Shown here in pieces: positions 25,768-32,863 of a stretch of DNA of 64,000 nt. Source of the DNA: Acidobacteriota bacterium (GTDB lineage Bacteria > Acidobacteriota > Terriglobia > Terriglobales > SCQP01); assembly GCA_027459505.1 (NCBI GenBank), contig DAIDIE010000022.1, positions 88,819-152,818 of the forward strand. Reading direction: 5' to 3'. The translations under genes were made by a program, and so were the position numbers. Each line of letters begins with the position of its first letter. Position 1 is the stretch's first letter. Below the pieces are notes generated by a model. The model was not told where the DNA came from, did no database searches, and saw nothing but the letters and a program-made list of their open reading frames with translations.

Positions 25768-28700
25768 ATGGAAAAGCAGCCAATTTTCTTTGATCCCGCT
25801 CGGCGCCGCTGGAAGCGTACGTTGCGATTGCTGAACCTGGCCGCCGTTCTGGGTGTCGTCCTGTTGGCAGGTTTTATTTTTGAGCTCGCCCACAGTGTGA
25901 GCTTACCGGCGCTGATCCTTCATCCTCATCCCAACGCCTATCCCGTCCGCACCGTTCCCCACGGCCGTCATCCGCGCTTTACGCGTGTGCGTTACCGGCT
26001 GCGTTATCGCCGCTATCCGAAGCTCCGCCATCGTGGCAAGAACGGAGGTATCCGCGCGGCCTTTTACGTGAACTGGGACGCACCCTCTTACGCCTCGCTT
26101 CGCACCCACATACGCGATTTTGATTTCGTTTTTGCGGAATGGCTGCACGCCATCACTCCGGACGGAGAGGTGGAGTCGACTTTCGATGCAAACGCCGATT
26201 GGGGCAATCGCGACTCGGCGATTCAAAACTGGATCCGGCGGGAAAAATCCAACGTCAAGATGATTCCCTTGCTGAACAACTATGACGGCAGCGTCTGGCA
26301 GGGAGACATCCTGGCGCAGGTTCTGAGCGATCCCGATAAGCGCCAGAATCTGGAACAGCAGGCGGTGAATTGGGTCGTGGAGAACCATTACACCGGGCTG
26401 ATGGTCGATTTTGAGGGCCTGCCGCGCAGCGCGCAACCTGACTACCAGGCTTTTGTAGCGGAGCTGCATCCCATGTTGCAGGCCGACGGCTTGAAGTTGT
26501 TCCTCTCGCTCCCCGTCACCGATGACGATTACAACCTGGGGCATTTTGCCAGGAATGCCGACACCGTGCTGCTGATGGACTACGATCAGCACACCCCGGA
26601 CAGCGCTCCCGGCCCGATTGCCGCCCAGGACTGGTTTGACACCAATTTGCGCTCCGCCATGCGCGTGATTCCCCACAACAAGCTGATGCTGGGGCTGGCG
26701 AACTACGCCTATGATTGGCCCGCCGGCGAGCGTGCCAGCACAATCAGCGTGCAACAGGCCCTGCTCGACGCGGATGAAAGCGGCTCGGCGCTGAGCTTTG
26801 ATCCCATGTCGCTGAATCCCGAATTGCAGTACAGCGACGATACCGGACGCAATCACCAGGTCTGGATGACGGACGCGTTGACCGCGGTGAATGAAATGCG
26901 CGTGGCCTCCAGCCTGGGGATCAACTCGTTCGCGGTGTGGCGGCTGGGATCGGGCGACAATTCGCTGTGGCCGGTTTTTGACAAAGCCAACGATAATACC
27001 GCTGTGCGCAAGGCGCTCTCCCACCCCCCCCCTGGCAATGAAATCGATATCGAGGGCAAGGGCGACATCATGCAAGTTGCCGGCGCACCCGAAACCGGTG
27101 AGCGCACGATTCACATCGACAAGTCGTCTTTCCTGCTTACGGATGAGACTTATTTGCGCTACCCGCAGGCGTACCGCATTGAGCAGTACGGGTGGGAGCC
27201 GAAGACCGTTGCGCTTAGCTTCGACGACGGCCCCGATCCGCAATGGACGCCGGCCATTTTGAAAATTCTCAAGCAATACAACGTTCCCGCGACGTTTTTC
27301 GAAATCGGGGTGAATGCCGAGCGCTATCCCTCGATTGTGCGCCAGGTTTACCAGGACGGGAACGAAATTGGAAACCACACCTTCCTGCACCCCGATGCCG
27401 CCGATATCACCAGCCTGCAGTTGCGGCTGGAGCTGAATGGAACGCAAAGGCTACTGGAAAACATCCTTGGGGTGAAGACGGTTTTGTTCCGCCCGCCCTA
27501 CGGCGTCGACAGCACTCCGGAAACCAACGACGAAGTCGTCCCCCTGCAGGAAGCCGAGCAACTGGGCTATATCGTCGTGGGGAATAGCATCGACCCGCAC
27601 GACTGGAAGCATGGCAAGACCGCGGACGAGATTGTCGACGGTGTCTTCAATCAACTTGGGGATGGCAGCATCATCCTGATGCACGACGGAGGAGGCAATC
27701 GCGAGCAGACGGTGCTGGCGCTGCCCCGCATTTTACAGGGCTTGCGCGACCGCGGTTATCGCATCGTTCAGCTTTCCGACCTGATGGGCAAGACGCGCGC
27801 CGAGGTCATGCCAAAGCTGGGACGCTGGGATTTGATCGAGGTGCGCCTCGCCGGATCGCTGTTCCTGGTGCTGCGCTGGATTGAGACCGCCATCATCTGG
27901 ATCTTTTTCGCCGGCATCGTTCTGATGGGCGTGCGCGTGTTTGTTATCGGTTTGCTGGCGATCCTGCAGAAACTCCGGCCGCATCGCCCGCATTCGGATT
28001 ACGCCCCTCCCCTTGCCGTGGTTATTCCGGCCTACAACGAATCCGCGGTCGTGGTCAACACCGTGCATTCGGTTTTGCGCAGCCGTTACGAAGATTTCCG
28101 CGTCATCGTCGTCGACGACGGTTCCACCGACAACACCTTCGAGTTGCTGCGTGAAAACTTCGCCCTCGATCCACGCGTGGTGCTGTTGCACAAATCCAAC
28201 GGTGGCAAGGCTAGCGCGTTGAACCTCGCCATCTCGCAGGTGCGGGAAGACGCCTTCATCACCATCGATGCCGACACCAATATTGACCCGGATGCGCTGC
28301 GTTTGCTGGCGCGCCACTTGAGCGACCCCGCGGTGGGCGCGATTGCCGGAAATGCGAAAGTCGGCAACCGCATCAATCTTGTGACCTGGTTCCAGGCCGG
28401 CGAATACATAACCAGCCAGAATCTTGAACGCCGGGCGCTTGATGTCCTCAACTGCATTACCGTGGTCCCTGGCGCCATTGGCTGCTGGCGCTCCGATGTC
28501 GTGCGGAAGGTGGGCGGTTTCACTGATGTCACCGCCGCCGAAGACGCGGATCTGACCGTAACCATTCGCCGTTTGGGATACCGCATCGTTTACGAGGACG
28601 GCGCCTGTGCCTATACCGAAGCTCCGGTCACGGTGCGGGCTCTGATGAAACAGCGCTTCCGCTGGTCCTACGGCATTATGCAGACGGTGTGGAAGCACCG

Positions 28701-29127
28701 CGACGCCTTTGGCCGCGAAGGCACGTTAGGCAAATTCGCCTTACCCAACATTGTTGTCTTTCAACTCGTCTTGCCGCTGCTCGGCCCCATCACCGATTTC
28801 ATGCTGGTTTTCGCCTTGCTGATGGAATGGTTCGAGTACACCATGCACCCGCAAAGCTGGACGCCTGACAGCCTGGAGCGGCTGCTGTTTTTCTTCGCCG
28901 TCTTGATGCTCATTGACGTGCTGGGTTCGGTGCTGGCCTTTGCCCTCGAGCACAAAGAACAGTGGACGCTCACTGGCTCCGTTCTGCTGCAGCGCGTCCT
29001 CTACCGTCACGTCATGGCGGTGGTGATGTACCGGACTATTAAACATGCCATCAAGGGCGGCGATTTTCATTGGGGCAAGCTGGACCGCACTGGAACCGTC
29101 AAGCCGCAGCCGGTTTCGGTGCCCTAG
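25768..29127 (+). CDS. Trifunctional GH18-like / polysaccharide deacetylase / GT2 synthase
   Basis: About 1119 residues from ATG 25768 (MEKQPIFFDP); the track start at 25690 adds a non-conserved leader. Order: N-terminal membrane anchor (LAAVLGVVLLAGFIFEL); a GH18-type domain (FYVNWDAPSYASL, GLMVDFEGLP as degenerate DXXDXDXE motif) to ~residue 430; NodB deacetylase (ALSFDDGPDPQWTPAILKI near 481, GNEIGNHTFLHP, RPPYG, ILMHDGG); a membrane helix; GT2 synthase (VVIPAYNES near 748, DDGSTDNT, DADTNID, EDADLT, QRFRW near 961); and C-terminal membrane helices. It probably synthesises, deacetylates and trims or exports a beta-linked amino-sugar polymer (poly-GlcNAc-like), as PgaB plus PgaC do. Contains an in-frame poly-C run. 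Confidence 0.9.
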   Translation: MEKQPIFFDPARRRWKRTLRLLNLAAVLGVVLLAGFIFELAHSVSLPALILHPHPNAYPVRTVPHGRHPRFTRVRYRLRYRRYPKLRHRGKNGGIRAAFYVNWDAPSYASLRTHIRDFDFVFAEWLHAITPDGEVESTFDANADWGNRDSAIQNWIRREKSNVKMIPLLNNYDGSVWQGDILAQVLSDPDKRQNLEQQAVNWVVENHYTGLMVDFEGLPRSAQPDYQAFVAELHPMLQADGLKLFLSLPVTDDDYNLGHFARNADTVLLMDYDQHTPDSAPGPIAAQDWFDTNLRSAMRVIPHNKLMLGLANYAYDWPAGERASTISVQQALLDADESGSALSFDPMSLNPELQYSDDTGRNHQVWMTDALTAVNEMRVASSLGINSFAVWRLGSGDNSLWPVFDKANDNTAVRKALSHPPPGNEIDIEGKGDIMQVAGAPETGERTIHIDKSSFLLTDETYLRYPQAYRIEQYGWEPKTVALSFDDGPDPQWTPAILKILKQYNVPATFFEIGVNAERYPSIVRQVYQDGNEIGNHTFLHPDAADITSLQLRLELNGTQRLLENILGVKTVLFRPPYGVDSTPETNDEVVPLQEAEQLGYIVVGNSIDPHDWKHGKTADEIVDGVFNQLGDGSIILMHDGGGNREQTVLALPRILQGLRDRGYRIVQLSDLMGKTRAEVMPKLGRWDLIEVRLAGSLFLVLRWIETAIIWIFFAGIVLMGVRVFVIGLLAILQKLRPHRPHSDYAPPLAVVIPAYNESAVVVNTVHSVLRSRYEDFRVIVVDDGSTDNTFELLRENFALDPRVVLLHKSNGGKASALNLAISQVREDAFITIDADTNIDPDALRLLARHLSDPAVGAIAGNAKVGNRINLVTWFQAGEYITSQNLERRALDVLNCITVVPGAIGCWRSDVVRKVGGFTDVTAAEDADLTVTIRRLGYRIVYEDGACAYTEAPVTVRALMKQRFRWSYGIMQTVWKHRDAFGREGTLGKFALPNIVVFQLVLPLLGPITDFMLVFALLMEWFEYTMHPQSWTPDSLERLLFFFAVLMLIDVLGSVLAFALEHKEQWTLTGSVLLQRVLYRHVMAVVMYRTIKHAIKGGDFHWGKLDRTGTVKPQPVSVP

Positions 29128-29136
29128 GCCGTTCTT

Positions 29137-29745
29137 CTAAAGGTAGGTCTTGACCAGCTCCGCTTTGCGCCGGCACAAGGGGCAGTCCTGTTGCGCCCAA
29201 TATTGCGGCTGAACGCGCGCCAAATAAAACAGGGGCACGTCTTTGGGAAGTTCTTCCGCCCCGGCCAGCGGCTGATGCACCAGGACCGCCAATCCCAGTA
29301 CCTGCGCCCCGCAAGATTCCACCAAGGCCTTGAGTTGTTTCAGCTTGCGCCCAGTGCGGTAGATGTCGTCCACCAGAATCACCTGCTCCCCTTTGTGATC
29401 CTCCATGAACTGCCGGAACGCCAGGTGGTCATCTTCCTTTTCCGCCCAGTACGTCTGCGCCGCGCGCAGCGCTTCGGAAATGCCATAGGCGACCGGCAGT
29501 CCGCCCGTGGCCGGCGCCACAATGCTCACCTTCGGCAGATGGCGCCGGATTTCGTCGTTCGCGCGCAGTAGCCGGCTCAGCCCTACGCTCAGCACCTTGG
29601 ATTCCGTGTAGTGCCGCATCGCCAGCGGAAGCTGCAAGTAGATGTCGGAATGCAGTCCGTTCGGATTCAGGAAATGGCCTTCCCGCAGGGCGCCGGTAGA
29701 GGTTAACAGCTCGACCACTTCCGCTGGGCTGGGAATCAGTTCCAT
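29137..29745 (-). CDS. pyrE: Orotate phosphoribosyltransferase-like protein
   Basis: 202-residue type I phosphoribosyltransferase. The PRPP loop VILVDDIYRTGRKLKQL, the substrate/PPi segment VAPATGGLPVAYGISEALRA and N-terminal GALREGHFLNPNGLHSDIYLQ match PyrE-like enzymes, which form OMP from orotate and PRPP. The Cys pair near the C-terminus (DCPLCRRKAELVK) occurs in a PyrE-like subgroup of uncertain substrate. It converges with the preceding gene and has no pyrimidine neighbours, so the pyrE assignment is probable rather than certain. Confidence 0.75.
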   Translation of the reverse strand: MELIPSPAEVVELLTSTGALREGHFLNPNGLHSDIYLQLPLAMRHYTESKVLSVGLSRLLRANDEIRRHLPKVSIVAPATGGLPVAYGISEALRAAQTYWAEKEDDHLAFRQFMEDHKGEQVILVDDIYRTGRKLKQLKALVESCGAQVLGLAVLVHQPLAGAEELPKDVPLFYLARVQPQYWAQQDCPLCRRKAELVKTYL

Positions 29746-29842
29746 GCCGCCATGCTAGCAAAGTTGGCTAGGCGGCAGCCGCGGCGCTGCCCGCCTCAGG
29801 GCGTCGCCCGGTGCCCCCTTTATCCCGGGCGGCGGCAATTTA

Positions 29843-29858
29843 TGTGAGCGGCGTCACA
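29843..29858. promoter_or_regulatory. CRP/FNR-like palindrome TGTGA-N6-TCACA
   Basis: TGTGAGCGGCGTCACA matches the consensus half-sites of the CRP/FNR superfamily exactly. Its centre is about 30 bp upstream of the presumed start, overlapping the -35 position of the sirA leader promoter (no good -35 is present), so it could repress or substitute for it. Confidence 0.5.
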
Positions 29859-29866
29859 AAATGGGG

Positions 29867-29872
29867 TATACT
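29867..29872 (+). promoter_or_regulatory. -10 box (TATACT) of the sirA operon leader
   Basis: TATACT ends 7 nt before the ATG of the Cys-rich leader ORF, which places the transcription start at or within about 1 nt of that ATG. No recognisable -35 hexamer. Confidence 0.6.
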
Positions 29873-29879
29873 CTTGGGG

Positions 29880-29951
29880 ATGTCGCATGCCAAGCGGAAC
29901 TCGGCGCCCTGTTGTTGTCGCTGCAGCCTGAGTCTGCCTGGTGAGCGCTAA
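29880..29951 (+). CDS. Cys-rich leaderless leader peptide of the sulfite reductase operon
   Basis: 23-codon ORF, MSHAKRNSAPCCCRCSLSL and three to four further residues, containing four Cys codons (TGT TGT TGT CGC TGC, 29910-29924). Too short for the ORF track. Its ATG coincides with the predicted transcription start, so translation would be leaderless. An intrinsic terminator follows 40 bp after its stop and the sulfite reductase gene next. Polycysteine leaderless ORFs that act as cysteine-responsive attenuators are known upstream of sulfur genes in mycobacteria; by analogy, low charged tRNA-Cys would stall the ribosome here and allow readthrough into sirA. Mechanism inferred. Confidence 0.7.
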   Translation: MSHAKRNSAPCCCRCSLSLPGER

Positions 29952-29969
29952 GCTTCTACCCAAAGCTTA
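29949..29969 (+). promoter_or_regulatory. Leader hairpin TAAGCTT / AAGCTTA
   Basis: TAAGCTT-CTACCCA-AAGCTTA, a 7-bp stem starting on the leader-peptide stop codon and just before the terminator. It may be a pause or anti-terminator-competing hairpin. Confidence 0.4.
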
Positions 29970-29990
29970 ACTACAGTCCACGAAGACACG

Positions 29991-30024
29991 CCCACCGCAG
30001 AGGAGCCTCCCCGGTGGGTTTTTT
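29991..30024 (+). terminator. Attenuator terminator before sirA
   Basis: CCCACCG ... CGGTGGG followed by TTTTTT, with a small inner GAG/CTC stem. It lies between the Cys-rich leader ORF and the sirA start (30059), with no other gene upstream on this strand, so it is an attenuator rather than a 3'-end terminator. Confidence 0.75.
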
Positions 30025-30058
30025 GTTGTCCGATTTTTCCCAAGTGTGATCGCAAATC

Positions 30059-31723
30059 ATGGCTGATACCACCCACGAGACCACGGCGCAGAAACAGGAG
30101 CGCCTGAAGAAACTGCAGAACCCCTGGGAAGAGCTGCCGCGGCTGTTCAGCTCGTTCCGCAGCGGCTTCTATTCCATGTCCCCGGTGGACCGGGATATGC
30201 GCTTGCGCTGGTGGGGACTCTACACGCAGGGCGATGGCGGCGGCGCCTTTGGCGAGATGGCGCCCTACTTCATGATGCGCGTCCGCACCCCCAATGGCCT
30301 GCTGAGTTCGCAACAGATGCGGACGGTGGCTTACATCTCGCGCCGTTATGGGCGTGGCCTGGCGGACATCACCACGCGGCAGAACTTCCAACTGCACTGG
30401 CTGGAGGCGGAAGAACTTCCCGACATCATGAACCGTCTGGAGGCCGCGGGGCTGACCACCAAATCCGCCTGCGGCGACGATCCCCGCAACGTGACCGGAT
30501 GCCCGCTGGCGGGTGTGGATCCGGAGGAGTTGTTTGATGCCAGCCCCTACGCGCTGGCCATCAATCAGGCGTTGATTGCCGACAATGCGCTGGTGAATCT
30601 TCCCCGTAAATTCAAAGTTTCCGTCAGCGGCTGCCGGCAATGGTGTGTCAATCCCGAAATCAACGACGTGGCGCTGACTGCGCGCGAGTTCAATGGGGAA
30701 TTGGGTTTCGCGCTGCGTGTCGGCGGAGGCCTCTCCAACGCCCCCTTTATTGCCCAGGCGCTGCCTGTTTTCATTAAGCAGAATCAGGTCGTCGAGGTGG
30801 CGCGCGCCATGGGACTGCTCTTCCGTGACACCGGCATCCTGCGGGAGAATCGCGGGAAAGCGCGCCTGAAATTCGTCTTCATTGAATACAAGTGGACGGT
30901 GGAGCGCTTCCGCCAGGAGTTGGAAGCCAAGCTGGGTTACAAACTTCAGGACGCCGCTCCCGATGCCCCACCCAAGCCGGAGTTCCGCGATCACGTGGGT
31001 GTCCACGCGCAGAAGCAAGCGGGCCAGTTCTACATCGGCGCCAGCGTGCTGCGCGGCCGCCTGAATGCGGATCAGGTCGAGGAAGTCGCCGATATCGCTG
31101 AGAGCCTGGCGGGAGGGCAGGTACGGCTCACCGGCATGCAGAACCTGGTGATCACCGGTGTGCCGCAGGCGAATGTTTCTCTCGTGCAGCGGGCGTTGGA
31201 GCGGGCCGGATTGCCGATTCAGGGTTCGGCCTTTCGCCGCGGAACAATGTCCTGCACCGGCAAGGAGTTTTGCAAGCTTTCGATTACCGACACCAAAAAC
31301 TTCGCCGCCGAACTGGTGCGGGACCTGGAGCGGCGGCTGCCGGAGTTCACCGAACCGTTGCGCATCAACTTGAATGGCTGCCCCAATTCCTGCGGACAGC
31401 ATTGGATCGCCGATATCGGCCTGCAGGGCACGCGCGTCAAGACGGCGACCGGCCCGGCCGACGGATTTGACGTCTATCTGGGGGGCGGTTTGGGCGAGGG
31501 CGCCGGAATCGCCAGGAAGACCCTGGCGCGCGTGCTGGGGACGGAGTTGGCGCCGCGCATTGAGTCGCTGCTACGCTATTACCTGCAGCACCGCCACGAG
31601 GGCGACAGCTTTCGCGATTTTGTCCGCCGTGAAGATCCCGGTGTTCTGGCGAAGGTCTTAGGCACCCTGCCGCTTGCTGATGTGCAAGCGAAGCAGACCG
31701 CGGCCGAACCTGCGCTACAGTAA
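30059..31723 (+). CDS. sirA: Ferredoxin-dependent sulfite reductase, SirA type (NirA family)
   Basis: 554 residues. Siroheme/4Fe-4S reductase with the cofactor cysteines in SCTGKEFCKLS (C-X5-C) and LNGCPNSCGQ (C-X3-C). NirA-family enzymes reduce sulfite to sulfide or nitrite to ammonia. Here the active-site Tyr55 (LRWWGLYTQ) and Cys138 (TKSACGDDPR) align with Tyr69/Cys161, the Tyr-Cys crosslink of mycobacterial SirA, which favours sulfite. The Cys-rich leader upstream points the same way: the product feeds cysteine synthesis. It is followed after 6 bp by the siroheme-synthesis fusion gene. Electron donor not encoded nearby. Confidence 0.88.
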   Translation: MADTTHETTAQKQERLKKLQNPWEELPRLFSSFRSGFYSMSPVDRDMRLRWWGLYTQGDGGGAFGEMAPYFMMRVRTPNGLLSSQQMRTVAYISRRYGRGLADITTRQNFQLHWLEAEELPDIMNRLEAAGLTTKSACGDDPRNVTGCPLAGVDPEELFDASPYALAINQALIADNALVNLPRKFKVSVSGCRQWCVNPEINDVALTAREFNGELGFALRVGGGLSNAPFIAQALPVFIKQNQVVEVARAMGLLFRDTGILRENRGKARLKFVFIEYKWTVERFRQELEAKLGYKLQDAAPDAPPKPEFRDHVGVHAQKQAGQFYIGASVLRGRLNADQVEEVADIAESLAGGQVRLTGMQNLVITGVPQANVSLVQRALERAGLPIQGSAFRRGTMSCTGKEFCKLSITDTKNFAAELVRDLERRLPEFTEPLRINLNGCPNSCGQHWIADIGLQGTRVKTATGPADGFDVYLGGGLGEGAGIARKTLARVLGTELAPRIESLLRYYLQHRHEGDSFRDFVRREDPGVLAKVLGTLPLADVQAKQTAAEPALQ

Positions 31724-31729
31724 TTCACT

Positions 31730-32863
31730 ATGGCTGAAGCAAAAGGGAGCGGCTTGGTTTCGCTGGTAGGCGCCGGGCCCGGTGATCCCGAACTTCTTAC
31801 GCTCAAGGCACAGCGCCGGCTGCAACAAGCCGGCGCTGTGCTTTATGACGAGCTGGTCAATCGCGACCTGCTCCACTGGGCGCCCGCCGATGCGGAACGC
31901 GTCTACGTCGGCAAGAACGAGTTTCGCCACTCCGTTCCCCAGGAACTGATCGCGGAAATGCTCGTCGAGCGCGCCCGGCGCGGACTGCGCGTGGTCCGCC
32001 TCAAAGGCGGCGATCCGTTCGTCTTCGGACGGGGCGGAGAAGAGGTCGAGCGCCTGGTGGCCGCGGGTGTCGCCTGGGAAGTGGTTCCCGGAATCAGCTC
32101 GGGAATTGCCGCCGCCAGCGCCGCCGCTATTCCCGTCACCCACCGTGGCGTCTCTTCCAGCGTCACTTTTATGAGTGGTCACGTAGCCGAAGAGATGGAA
32201 AATACCAGCGGTGAAACCCTGGTGATCTTCATGGGGCTGGGCCGCTTGCAGGAGCTTACCGCGGCGCTGCGGCGCAAAGGGCATGCGGACGCGACTCCCG
32301 TCGCCGTGATCTCCCACGGTACGCAGCCCACACAGCGCGTGGTCACGGGCGTTCTGTCCGATATCGCCGACAAGGCCGCTCATGCTGGTCTGACTTCGCC
32401 AGCATTGATTGTTTTGGGTGATGTCGTAAAGTTTCGCGAGCAATGGCTGGGCCAGGAGACGGGTCCGCTGCCGGCGCGCCGCTTGCCGGCCCTGATCCTG
32501 ATGGCGCACGGATCACCGGTCCAAAGCTGGCATGACAGCATCGACCGGCTGGTGGCTTCGCTGGCTCGCACCGGGCGTTACTGCCGCGCCGCCTATCTTC
32601 CCAAAGCCGAGCCACAACTGCTTGAGGTCATCGGCCAGGCGGTGGCTGATGGGCAGCATTCGATTGTGGTCGTTCCTTATTTCCTTGCCGAGGGGCTGCA
32701 CGTCACCGAAGACATTCCCGAACTGGTGGCGCAGGCGCGCCAGCGCTATCCCCAGGTTGAGATTGCACTGTCGCCCAGCCTGGAGGGGCATCCCGCCCTG
32801 CTGACCGCGGTCCTGGCGCGCGCCGCCGAGGGCGCGGCGTTGTTGCCGCAAACCTCAAGCTAG
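31730..32863 (+). CDS. Uroporphyrinogen-III C-methyltransferase / sirohydrochlorin chelatase fusion
   Basis: 377 residues. Residues ~8-245 are a SUMT/CobA methyltransferase (SLVGAGPGDPELLTLKAQ, RLKGGDPFVFGRGGEE, VVPGISS, SAM-binding motifs), making precorrin-2. Residues ~258-370 are a CbiX-type chelatase (LILMAHGSP, VVVPYFLAEGLHVTEDIP) that inserts metal into sirohydrochlorin. Together they supply siroheme for the sirA product just upstream; the two genes form one attenuated operon. The precorrin-2 dehydrogenase step is not seen here. The stop overlaps the stop of the convergent dinG gene. Confidence 0.88.
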   Translation: MAEAKGSGLVSLVGAGPGDPELLTLKAQRRLQQAGAVLYDELVNRDLLHWAPADAERVYVGKNEFRHSVPQELIAEMLVERARRGLRVVRLKGGDPFVFGRGGEEVERLVAAGVAWEVVPGISSGIAAASAAAIPVTHRGVSSSVTFMSGHVAEEMENTSGETLVIFMGLGRLQELTAALRRKGHADATPVAVISHGTQPTQRVVTGVLSDIADKAAHAGLTSPALIVLGDVVKFREQWLGQETGPLPARRLPALILMAHGSPVQSWHDSIDRLVASLARTGRYCRAAYLPKAEPQLLEVIGQAVADGQHSIVVVPYFLAEGLHVTEDIPELVAQARQRYPQVEIALSPSLEGHPALLTAVLARAAEGAALLPQTSS

